Notes under the pieces: model-generated
What the model saw: only the letters and a program-made list of their open reading frames with translations
Databases searched by the model: none
What the model was told of the DNA's origin: nothing
Program-made: the position numbers and the translations under genes
Shown: positions 12,853-23,173 of the stretch, in pieces
Layout of the letters: each line of letters starts with the position of its first letter
How positions within the stretch are numbered: position 1 is the stretch's first letter
DNA from: Megamerina dolium
Lineage: Eukaryota; Arthropoda; Insecta; Diptera; Megamerinidae
Direction: 5' to 3'
Length of the DNA stretch: 64,000 nucleotides
Assembly: GCA_963854835.1 (NCBI GenBank)
Contig: OY978528.1
Coordinates: 55,094,508 to 55,158,507 of the forward strand

Positions 12853-14262
12853 CCATACGAAGATCTGACTGTCGAACTAAAACCAAAAAAGATAACTGTT
12901 CATTCAGAGCGCAATCTTTATTTCTATCATTCTTGAACTAAACGTACAATTTCATAAAGAATATCTCTCTCTCTCTCTATCCTCCCATTGTCTCTCACAC
13001 ATTGTCATATTCTCTGATTGTATGATTGCATCACAATTATTTTTTGGTCGTACTCGTATAAACAAGAAAAGGTATTGAATACATCCCCTATCGTTGAAAA
13101 GTGTATCATTACATTTCTGCTGATGTTATTAATGCTTGAGACATAAGATTATGTATTGTTTTTGCCAGTTGTGTAGTCTTTTTTGTATACGTTCGTACTG
13201 TACTGTACATGGGCAAAAATGTATGAGAGTATTTCTCTTTCATATTGCATATGCATATGTATGTATATTGTATTGGTTGGTGTGCTATTGCAGAATTCTT
13301 GTTTATATCATATATTTCATGTTGTTGATAATCTATGGCGGCGGCAAACAGTTTACAAAACGTTGTACAACAGTATGAACGTGCGTGCGGCGTAGCTCGT
13401 CAACAATATTCTGCTTTTATCCATATGAAGTATGTATATTTTGAATTTTAAGTGTTGTGTTTCAAAGATTGCAATTTAATTCCTTTTTAGTGTATTGGTG
13501 TAGAGTTTGATTCAAAAAATATGTATTTTCTTTAAAGTGTTTTTAGTCAAACAAATAAGGAGTATCTGCGAGAAATGATGTTCGAGACGGGTATACTCAG
13601 TCAGTGTTTTTAAATAAATTTCATTGCGCATCATATTTCATGAGAGTGGATGAAATTGTGACTATTTTATCCCCATTCTTTCTGTTTTCATAGTAAATTC
13701 AAAACAAAAACACATATATATGCAATACATATAACATTACTCTCTACATCATCAATGCACTCTTATGAATTGAAATAAATAAAGCATCAAGCAAGCGGTC
13801 AAGCGCAATACACATATTGTATGTACTAGTACTCTGCACAAATTTGATGCATTTCAAAAGAAAACGACTGCATTTGTGAATTTTACTTTGTTTATATGAG
13901 TCTAAATATAGCAGTGTGTGTGTGTGTGTTTTTTTTTTTTCTTTCATACACGAAGCCAACGAGCAAATACAAATAGCACATGCGTGTAAGAATTGAATTA
14001 ATTTTTTTTTCTTTTAAACAGAACTAACATAAAACAATTTTAGATGTATAGCATTTAACGTTTAAAATAATTATTAACAAGTTAAATTCGCGTGCAAAGC
14101 AAGAGTGAAAAACTAATTGAAATTTCCGGACATGAGTCAAAAGGTTAAAAAGAGTAGACTATTTTTTGGTGTCCCCGATATTAATTTATATATTATCAGA
14201 AAGATAGATTTTTTTTGCCGAAAGCAACATATTTAGGTCCGTTTCCTCAACTGCCTGTTAGC
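12853..14262. other. Non-coding DNA
   Basis: No gene recognised. It contains a (CT)n tract at 12964-12979, a (TG)n plus T-run near 13914-13941, and AT-rich sequence. Open frames of about 70-80 codons overlap in several frames without codon structure. Confidence 0.6.
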
Positions 14263-14277
14263 ACAGCCAACATATTA

Positions 14278-14639
14278 AAAAAATAAATAAATATGTGGCA
14301 CTTAAAGCGCCGAAGGGCTCATTGGCCGAGCTTCTCTTTCATTACTGTTGCGCGTGTTAAATTTTGGACAGTATTAGAAGGGACCTACTTATTTTAGCCG
14401 GTTCCGAACGGCAGAACCCTTGTGACACCACTTTTTCTGAGCTTTGTCACAGAGTTCTTTCAGAAGCTTTTTTATGGCAAGTTGTTACTGTCGGAAGAAT
14501 TGCCAATGGCTTGCCGACAGGTGGGTATCGTTCGAAAGAAAAATCTTTTCGATATTAAATTTGTTATGCATCAGCCGGGGATTGAACCACGACCTACAGA
14601 TCAGAAGGCCAACACACTAACCACTGAGCTACGGCACCC
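14278..14639 (-). repeat. tRNA-headed SINE, best-preserved copy (3)
   Basis: A 362-bp copy in inverted orientation with perfect 15-bp target duplications ACAGCCAACATATTA at 14263-14277 and 14640-14654. On the minus strand it opens GGGTGCCGTAGCTCAGTGG, with a perfect A-box match (TAGCTCAGTGG) and a perfect B-box match (GGTTCAATCCC). A roughly 270-bp unique body follows, then a TTTATTTATTTTTTT-like tail. The tRNA-like head, lack of coding capacity, target duplications and dispersed copies together define a SINE. The parental tRNA is not identified because the anticodon arm does not fold cleanly. The reading frame containing 'SIRRDLLILAGSERQ' in this and other copies is the SINE body, not a gene. 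Confidence 0.9.
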
Positions 14640-14654
14640 ACAGCCAACATATTA

Positions 14655-17600
14655 GTTGCTATTTTTTTTCGTTTCTCTGTTTGAAAGTAACCAATGCTTA
14701 TAAATTTAATTGGAGAGCGTAAAACCAATCTTAATTTTTTTGGAACCATCGAGAGCTTTGGATAACAAACTCAAAAATTATATAATATCAAAAATTGTAA
14801 TCTGGTTTTTAACTACACACAGAAAATGTTGCTAAAATATTTATTATTATTTTTTTTTATATTGTTCGATTTTCCCAAAAGTGAGAGTTTTGACCCCATA
14901 AACGCGATATTTCTCATTGTGTAGCAAATAAAAAAAGTTCTTCGTTGTCAATGCTAATGATTTCGAGAGCCTGATGGCATAGCTAAATCTTGAAATCACA
15001 TCTCCTGAAAATTTGATTTCAATGGATTGTGATGCCGTCTTGTTGAAAGTACATATTTTCCAGATCCCAATATTGGGCAAAAAGAGAAACGGTTGGTTAT
15101 CAATCCCAAATCGTGTTGAGGATTGACAGTAAAGCGAATTCGCGCTGCTCGTAAATTCGTTTATTTCTCCGTACTTTGTAAATTATGGAAGTTTCGTAGA
15201 TCTCCTTTACGTATAGAGTAATTTAGGAACACTCGTTTTAGAAAATCTCCACAATATTCTTTTGTGTTGCTCTACTTAAAGTAATCACGGATCACTCTTT
15301 TTAGGAGATCTATTTTTCTGCTGGGGTGTTCACCAAGCTTCAAAGAAAGAAAAGTGGCAGAGACAGAAGACAGGAAATTTAAGGAGGAAAGCTCGCATTA
15401 GAACAATGAACGAATGAAATAAATTTTGTTTTCTAGAACTTTTTATTTTTCTCGGGATATTTGAGAACAACTTGAAGAAATCAAAATAGAAGTGATAAAT
15501 CACCACCCCCTATAACAAACTGAATATCTGAAAGCCCACATTTGAGCTTTATAATTTCAAAAATTGCGTGCATTCATTAAGATACTTACATCTGCCTAAA
15601 TCTATTTCTTTAAAGACATTTCCTGTATTAATTAAATCGAATGCAATAAGAAACAAGAGGTAAAATAAAAAGTGTCTAAAGAAGTTTATTACCTAAAGGT
15701 GGTTATGCCCATTAAAGAAAAAGAGAGAAACAAACTTTGGAAAAAAATCAAAATCGCAAAAAGAAGAACAACAATCAATTTAGTAGTGTAGCAGATGTTA
15801 TTAGTAATAGCAGCGACGTCTAGAAATTATATACATACATTCATATATTACTACTAAAATGTATTTCCGGCTTTACTGTGTGTTTGCATTTAGAAATCGG
15901 TAAGCATAATAAAGCAACAACGACAACACCAACATTCGAGCCAAAATATAAAGAACCTTATACATACCCCGTATGCGAATGGAAGAAATATAATATTATG
16001 TATGATATCTAGAAATATCGTAATGTGACTATTCATATAATACAAACAATAAACAACAATAGAAGCAATAATAACAATAACGTCAGCAACTGCAACAACA
16101 ACAATAATAAGCGATCAACAACAACTTTTAATTGATGTACAACAAGCTTCTCGTTCTTATTCTCCTTTGTGTTATGTTTATTTAAAATACAATAGGCCCC
16201 AGCCATCATATTTTAAAGTTAAAGAAGTAGCGCAAAAGAAATGCATACATACTCGTACATATGTGCTAATGTGCGTGTGTGAGAAAATTTGTTTATTTAA
16301 TGGTGTAACAAAAGCAAGTAAATTATGGATTTATTACTAACAATAAATAAGAAGTAATCAAAAAAATATGTATGAGGCAAAAAATGTGGAAATATATAGT
16401 ACAGCTTGTGTGCTTGAGACCATCTTAGTGAACTTTGTGAGATACCATACACCATTAGCTACATACCTGCCATGTTTTCACTTTCTCCAAAGAAAAAGAA
16501 AACATCATATTGATTAATTAGGAGGGAGTGGAACATTACTCACCCACAATAAGTAAACAAAACTTAACAAAAGCTATGTATGTAGGCAAGTATTTATAAG
16601 AAAACAAGTGTAAAATTATACATAAATTAGATTTACTAAAAATACATATGAAAATATGTACCCACACACACACACCTCCTTGTACATAACCACAAAATTA
16701 AAGAAACACTTGATTGAGCATAAACTTCCATTACAAGATTTTATGCTTATATTGTTGTTCTTGTTAAAGCTATAAACAAATCATTTCGAAATGAGAAGAA
16801 GAAGATGAAAAAATGTAAACAGATTTTCAACACTTTCACCCTCACGTATGATAATATGTCTATGCAGAAAGAAGAAAAAAAAACCAACGACTTGTTTCTA
16901 ATCAAATGAAATTTCAACAATAAATTAACAAATAAATACATACATACACAACATATGCTCAATATGAAATTTTTTTTTTAGAAAATTTGGGGAAAAGAGA
17001 TATTATTGCTTTGTAGAAAATTTATTGTTATAAAAATGCTGGTGTTAGCGGGCGGATATGCTTACTTTGTTTATAACATAATTAACTCATCAAGTGGTGA
17101 TGTTCCTATACATATGTACCTATACATGTTGTAATAATTTGTGTGTTGGCCTCTCTGGTGATGAGCTTTACATCAACGTACAAGAATATACATATTATGT
17201 AATGTAAAATGTTCTTCCTTTTAATTTTGGCAATTTTTTTGCTATTTATATAAAAATTTTAAGACGAACTAAATGCTAAAAATGAACACTTTAAAGACCA
17301 ATTTTGAGATTTTATTTTTTAGTTATATCAATAATTTCTTTTAGATTTGCCGGAAACAATAAACCGATAGGTTCTGTATTTAAAGAAAGTTCATTTTGGG
17401 TTGTATATAACAGTATAATATACATACAACTGTTTTTTTGTGCATAAAAAATAATTGGACGTGCGAATTGAGAGAGAGAAATAGGGAATTCATTCTATTG
17501 TAGACTCAAACCTCAGGGATGAGTTATCGGTGAAGATCATAGCTTTCTGAAAATTGAAAATGAACCAGTTTTATTAAACCTGAAAAAAACTAAATTTACT

Positions 17601-17864
17601 CATTGTTGCCACATTTGTGGTTATCCAAAGTCAAAAGTCCGATTTTTCACTACAAATTTGTAATATAGGGCAAAAGAAAATTGGGAAAAAACTTGATTAA
17701 GTGCTTAAAAGTTGGGCCTTCACGGTTGAGCACCTTGACGAAGTTCTTGTTACGGGCAAATTTTATGTGAGGAGGTGGCAGAAAAATTTCCTGTAGCTTT
17801 ACAAGTTGTATTTACTTTTCGGTAATCTCCCGACGTCAAGCATATAGCGATAATTTGTGAGTTC
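14655..17864. other. Non-coding DNA
   Basis: No gene recognised. Around 15080-15310 and 17640-17830 base composition is a little less AT-rich, but I see no splice-bounded exon or known transposon motif. CAA/AAC-rich tracts lie at about 15910-16130. Confidence 0.55.
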
Positions 17865-18088
17865 CATACTTGACTGGTTAGTGTGTAGGTCTTTTGAATC
17901 GTAGGATGTGACTTCGATCTCCTGTCAAAGCAACTTTAATATCTTTAATATTTAACTGTCGAACGCTGCTCGCCTGTCGGCATGAAATTGAATTTCATTT
18001 CGGAGTTTCTAAACAAACTTTGTAACAGAGCTCAGAAAAAGTGGCATCACAGAGGCTCTGTCGCTTGGTCCCTGCCAATATAAATAAA
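17865..18088 (+). repeat. SINE remnant, copy 4a
   Basis: A diverged forward copy: a worn head (ctggttagtgtgtagg ... cttcgatctcctg), then 'gaacgctgctcgcctgtcggc', 'aactttgtaacagagctcagaaaaagtg' and an A/T tail. Direct neighbours are two further SINE pieces in other orientations. Confidence 0.65.
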
Positions 18089-18089
18089 A

Positions 18090-18212
18090 AATAAATATGT
18101 TGCAAATATAATCCCCAAAGGGCTCCTTGGCCTAGCTTCTCTTGCAGTACTGTTGTGCCTGTAAATAAATAGAAGGAACCTACTTATTGTAGCCAGTTCA
18201 AAACGGCAGAAC
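18090..18212 (-). repeat. SINE remnant, copy 4b (inverted)
   Basis: The inverted 3' half of the same SINE: 'aaagggctccttggcctagcttctc', 'agtactgttgtgcctgt', 'gaaggaacctacttattgtagccagtt', 'aacggcagaac'. It has no head. Confidence 0.65.
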
Positions 18213-18221
18213 CTTTGCTTA

Positions 18222-18318
18222 TTCATAGCAAGATCCCTTCAAATATTAATCAAAATTTAAAATGTACAACAGTACTGAAGAAGAAGCTCTTACAAAGGGT
18301 TCTCCGGAGCTTATAAAT
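18222..18318 (+). repeat. SINE remnant, copy 4c
   Basis: A forward 3' fragment: 'agatcccttcaaat', 'aaaatgtacaacagtactgaag', 'gaagctctt', 'gggttctccggagctt'. The 4a, 4b and 4c pieces lie within about 450 bases. Confidence 0.55.
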
Positions 18319-18739
18319 GTAAAATAAAAAATTAAAATGGCTTTTTGTTGCAAAATGTCTGAAAGATTCGAGATCCGATGTATCGCAAAATACATTTCCT
18401 GCATTTCCAACTGGATTTCCCATGAAAATTTTGATGATGTGGAGCGGCAAAAATTTCGGGACGAAGGTATTTCGAACGACGATTGTTGATCTCTAATACG
18501 TGACGTAGAATCTCAAGCAATGCACATAATAAATTTTAAATAAATTTTATCGGATAATATTTATTATGATGCAAAGGAACCGTTCCTTACATTAATTTTT
18601 AAAATACTTCATCCATTCCGACGATTCCATTCCATGACGTATTCGAGGAGTACAACATGAACTTCCAATTTCTCAATTGTAGCAGGCTCAACCATATAGA
18701 CTTTGGACTTAAGTGCAAGTCTATATGGTCTATATCATG

Positions 18740-18787
18740 TCTATATCATGTGATACCACAAGTAGTTGTGGTATCACATGATATAGA
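18740..18787. repeat. Perfect 22-bp hairpin with 4-base loop
   Basis: The arms are TCTATATCATGTGATACCACAA (18740-18761) and its exact inverse (18766-18787), with loop GTAG. Just upstream the words 'tctatat(g)g' and 'tctatatcatg' recur. I cannot say whether it is a fold-back transposon scar, a small-RNA precursor or an incidental palindrome. Confidence 0.85.
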
Positions 18788-18799
18788 TGTCCAATTAAT

Positions 18800-19468
18800 T
18801 TACCAATAATATACACAAGGTCTTGGTCAAATGTTTTATATCATTTATATTTTATTTCTGCTATAAATCTGACCATACCACATTGCCCCTATATTGTGTT
18901 GGCGGGAGAAAAATAGTTATAAACAGAAGAATAGAAGGTGAAGAAGCAGACAGCATGCGTGGTTCATAAAATACCATTTGTGTTTGTGTATATGTTGACA
19001 CTAACAAATGATGATGCTGTACTTGAATGCTTACAGTCGTTCTTGGCACTCGGCAGACACACACTCACTTGCCGTATTGTGATTATAATACGGTATACCA
19101 AAAAATCGTTAGTTTCAATTTTTCGAGTTTTCAACAATTCAACAATAAGCGTTCAGAATGAAGTTATGTGTTAATGTTTTGTTGTTGTTGTTGTTGTTGT
19201 TATTGTGTGTTTGTTTGTTTACATTTATGTTTATATATATTTACATATTCTGGTTGCTGGCGTTTTTCACATGAAGTATTAATTTGTTATGTGATATCAA
19301 TATGTTTTGTTTATTATCAATTGGATTTCTTTTAGAAGGAAAATTACGCAATAAAAAACATTTTTTTGTGTTTTTTTTTATCATTTTGTTATTCTCCTTA
19401 AACTCGAACCATTTTTATTCAGACCACTTGAGATATGGTATTTTTCTTTATTGATTCCATCTTCATTG
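18800..19468. other. Non-coding DNA
   Basis: AT-rich, with a (GTT)n tract at about 19180-19203. No gene or transposon recognised. Confidence 0.55.
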
Positions 19469-19476
19469 CTGACAAT

Positions 19477-20036
19477 CAGTGTTGCCAGTTTAGCCTTTTT
19501 GAGGCTAGATATATCTTTTTTTTGTTATTTAGCTTCAAAATTTAGAATTTAGTTTTTTTTCTAGCCTTTTCTGATTTTCAAACTAGCTTTTTCAAGGACA
19601 ATCCTCCACAATATAGTTGCACTAAATTATTGTACAAATTCACTGCAAAGCTGCGTTACAAAGCGAATAGAATTTTTTTATGAATATTATGTTCTGGAAT
19701 ATTATCAATATTATCATTCTTTTCTATTAAATAGTCAGCTGTGCTGCGAAGCAAAAAATTCGAGGAAATTGCGGGCAAAAGATTCGGGATTAAAACTTGC
19801 AACCAAAATTTTCTGACATTATTGCGGGATTTTAAAAGGAAGAAGCACGCCGAGGCTACAGCATCTTTTCACACTGAAATGCAGCCAGCTCATGAGTTCA
19901 TATTTGTACCTAATGTATGCTGTAAAAGCTGTTTATGAAATGTTGAAAGGGCTGGCCTTTTAAACCTTTTCTTTTTGGTGATTTAGCTTATTTAGACCGA
20001 TCTAGCTTTTTTATTTTTGAAGTCCTGGCAACACTG
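19477..20036. mobile_element. Non-autonomous hAT element, 8-bp target duplication
   Basis: A 560-bp element whose ends are CAGTGTTGCCAG and the inverse CTGGCAACACTG. It is flanked on both sides by the identical 8-mer CTGACAAT (19469-19476 and 20037-20044), the hallmark of hAT insertion. Motifs of the form TAGC(C)TTTT recur near both ends, as hAT subterminal repeats do. The interior holds a 65-codon open frame at 19741-19938 with no recognised domain. There is no room for a transposase. Confidence 0.9.
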
Positions 20037-20044
20037 CTGACAAT

Positions 20045-21067
20045 GTAGGATTCAGGATTTAGGATCATTTACTCTTTGTAGGAGAAAAAACTCATTTCTG
20101 AGGCTCACAAAAGAGTTCATATATGAGAATGTTACACAAAATATTGTGTAAAATACTTTTTTGCGCCTTTTTGTTTGCTGTGTATTCAACTAAATATAGT
20201 TTGTAGTATCAATGTTGTCTTGTCTGTTTTGCGTCGTTGAAGATTGTCATTTTTACAGCCGAAATTATTCTTCAATACTCAGATAGACATTTTCTTTTAC
20301 AGTCTTTTATAGTCTTTCTTTTCCTATACCCTATCTAACTAGCTGATTTTCAATCTTATCGATTTTTTTTCATCAATACGAGTACAAATTCACTGGTAGT
20401 GGTAGTGGTAATAAGAACGACGATGACACTTTTCGTAATCTACCTTCACATCGAAATCACGTTTCTAGATGTTGTACAAAGATATTTTAAGATAGTCAGC
20501 TAGTATAGTCAAGACGTCAAGTCATCATCAACAACAACACAACAATTGCGATGACTACTTATGTTTATGAGTATCTATGTATACTTGACGTTACCAAGTA
20601 AACTGTGTTACTTGCAGAAAGAGTGTTATTACATATTATTATTTTTTGCTGTTGCTGATGATGCTGATGTGCTATTGTTTTTCATAGTGGGTAGATAGTA
20701 AGTTTAATATATGTATTATTGCCATGACTATGAATTCAATTGTGTTTGTTTGTAGAATATTATCGTTAAAGTTTGAATTTAGTAGGTTTGATTTTTTCTA
20801 CTTGATCTCAAGCGTGTTGCAAAAGATGCATATTTTTTTATTACGTTTCAACTCTAAATTTTAATGGAGCATCCGTCTGCGACACTTTCTGCAGCCTTTA
20901 TATACTTGCCATTTTGAAGCTATGACCATAATTCCATATAAATAATTTATATTCGCATATTCTTTATTCGATTCCAATTTTTTTATTTCAATTCATTGCG
21001 GAGGCCGTTGTTAATTGCTATGCTATGCTCCACAACCTCCTTCACGCTAATTTACCACAAATGCACA
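20045..21067. other. Non-coding DNA downstream of the neprilysin-like gene
   Basis: This lies 3' of the minus-strand peptidase gene. No second gene is visible. It should contain the gene's 3' untranslated region; AT-rich sequence with several AATAAA-like words on the minus strand is present, but I cannot choose a cleavage site. Confidence 0.5.
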
Positions 21068-23173
21068 TTATACAGAAAACCAAATTTGACATTTCTTATC
21101 AGGATTCATAGCACTACCTAGAGGACAATTGTAAACTTCACCAAAAGGTTTAAAATTTGACAAAGCCAGTAGCGGGCGTAGATGGGGAGATGGATGAATA
21201 CCATCGCGAGATTTTGTCGCTTTATTTTTCACACAAAATTTGTGTGCATAGTTAAGAAAGTATAAATGCTGCGGTGAAATGGATTTCCAATCTATAATTT
21301 TTTCAGTATCATCATGATATTCATCATCATTATTAGTATCATCATCAAGATCATCATCATGTATAAAATGATGATAGGTTTGATTATCTCCAAATAGAGC
21401 ATCATACGATAAACTAAGTCCATTAAGATCAGCTATCTTTTCACCAGTTTGTTTCGGATTCTTCCAATCTAGACAATCTAAATTTTTTAAATATCGTTCA
21501 CTTTCTTCAAGATCATCAACGATATCTGTTTCATGGCCCTCCTCATCGTAGATGATGTTATTTTTATCAAATGCATGTGTTATTTCATGTCCGATCATAG
21601 CACCGATCATGCTGTATTTGATAATGTCATGAAAACTTTGATGATAATGTGGTGGATGTAATAATTGCAGTGGCACAATAATTATGTTCATTCTTGCTAA
21701 ATAATACGGAGTATGTCCTTTGTATGCTCCAGGTTTTTCTAAAACGAAGTGCGAGTTCGAGTCATTTGCTGGCAATGTCATGTGCAGACGATCATGTTGA
21801 GTTTTCGTATGAAATGACCACGCACGTAAATAATTTTCATAATAATCTGTAGATGTTAAATTTAGATCATTGTAGAATTCTTCCAATTTCTCTGCAGTTG
21901 ATGGTGTTGGTAAGTTCGCCAATTTAAATTTCATGGTATCAGCTTTTTGATGTAACTTCATTAAAACATCATCGGTTAGATTATTTGTATTTGCGCTAAG
22001 ACTGCGTTTGAAACTGTTTAACAGTTTTCTAAATATAGCTTCCACCTTCTCATCTTCTCGATGGAACTCTGGATGATATTCATAATAGAGCCAATCCATT
22101 GGTAGTTGTAACAGTTCTAATGTGTCTGTTGTACAATGTGGTTCATCAAATATTTTATTCGCTTTATCCCCTAAATGCATAACAAAATGTATCATTAAAT
22201 AACGACATAAGAATTCGGATTCATATTTGTCGAGAACCGAAGGGAGAGCTTTAAAATATTCCGGTCTTGATATAAATACTGTGATATTAGTCTCGAAAGG
22301 TATATCATCATAATCCAAGATAATATTTATATATTGCTTCAACCAAGGTATGTCTAATGTTTCCAGAATTTGAAATTCTTTCTCCCCATTCATGTCATCT
22401 AATTGTTTCAAATCATCTTCAAATCGTATAAATTTTGTCCAAATTTTATTGATTTCCTCATCATCATGAATGTGAAAAAATTTTTTCATTATCATCTTAA
22501 TATATCCGGTTGTCTTTGTACTGCATAAACCCTTGATTGTTGGACGAGTAATCGATATACGAGAGTGTTGTGCATCATACTGTGTTACTTCCTCCTTGAG
22601 AAAAACTCCATTCATTCCATATTTTCTTAGTGTAGCCAGCGTATGTATCCAATTGTAATTTTTTTCACCTCCAGAAATATGTAGTTTTGCTATTCCCGAC
22701 GCTGATTCATCCTCTTCAAGCGATTGACTTTCTTTATTCTCCTCTGAAGAGTCCACATCTGTGATATCAGCTATAATCGGTGGCCATGTTAGATTTTCAT
22801 AGTTTTGTATCCAATTTAATGGTTTAATTGGATCAAATTCTTCAACAGCTAAACATGAATTATAATATCCCATTACATTTTGAACGAAATCATACTTTGA
22901 TGGAAGATTTTTATGTTCTGATGACAAATTCTTTAGAATTTCGCCAAAAACCTTTTTATACCTAGCCGATTTGTCGCGTTCTTTCTCGTGATATTTTCCA
23001 TAATTACCGCAAACATACTCAAAATAATCACTACAAGGATTAACTCGTGGATTCATATATTTTTCAATTAATTTCAATTGTGCTCGAACAACATCGTCCC
23101 CATCAATTGGGGCCGTCAGAAGTAGTACAAGCAGCAGTGGTGCGAACACTATGATTCTCTGAGTATTAAGCAT
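21068..23173 (-). CDS. Neprilysin-like M13 zinc metallopeptidase, secreted
   Basis: A 701-residue protein in one uninterrupted exon. Residues about 1-25 form a hydrophobic signal peptide ending near APIDGDD, so it is probably secreted rather than a type II membrane protein like classical neprilysin. The N-terminal M13 domain carries the usual cysteines (CSDYFEYVCG). The zinc site is HEITH at 529-533. The third ligand is E578 in GEKIAD, where most relatives have GENIAD. The chain ends with the family signature NCPLGSAMNPDKKCQIW, with three extra residues. SPHLR near 664 supplies the histidine that stabilises the transition state. An acidic insert of about 30 residues (rich in D, H and N) lies after the third-ligand motif. 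Family members cleave small peptides outside the cell; several fly Nepl genes are intronless and testis-biased. Which Nepl this is cannot be told by eye. Confidence 0.93.
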   Translation of the reverse strand: MLNTQRIIVFAPLLLVLLLTAPIDGDDVVRAQLKLIEKYMNPRVNPCSDYFEYVCGNYGKYHEKERDKSARYKKVFGEILKNLSSEHKNLPSKYDFVQNVMGYYNSCLAVEEFDPIKPLNWIQNYENLTWPPIIADITDVDSSEENKESQSLEEDESASGIAKLHISGGEKNYNWIHTLATLRKYGMNGVFLKEEVTQYDAQHSRISITRPTIKGLCSTKTTGYIKMIMKKFFHIHDDEEINKIWTKFIRFEDDLKQLDDMNGEKEFQILETLDIPWLKQYINIILDYDDIPFETNITVFISRPEYFKALPSVLDKYESEFLCRYLMIHFVMHLGDKANKIFDEPHCTTDTLELLQLPMDWLYYEYHPEFHREDEKVEAIFRKLLNSFKRSLSANTNNLTDDVLMKLHQKADTMKFKLANLPTPSTAEKLEEFYNDLNLTSTDYYENYLRAWSFHTKTQHDRLHMTLPANDSNSHFVLEKPGAYKGHTPYYLARMNIIIVPLQLLHPPHYHQSFHDIIKYSMIGAMIGHEITHAFDKNNIIYDEEGHETDIVDDLEESERYLKNLDCLDWKNPKQTGEKIADLNGLSLSYDALFGDNQTYHHFIHDDDLDDDTNNDDEYHDDTEKIIDWKSISPQHLYFLNYAHKFCVKNKATKSRDGIHPSPHLRPLLALSNFKPFGEVYNCPLGSAMNPDKKCQIWFSV

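Noticed and set aside
14364..14655. Plus-strand open frames that look like a conserved protein
   Set aside because: They lie in the inverted SINE copy, and the same frame recurs in other SINE copies.
18250..18520. Minus-strand open frames
   Set aside because: They overlap the SINE cluster and unremarkable AT-rich DNA; no protein family recognised.
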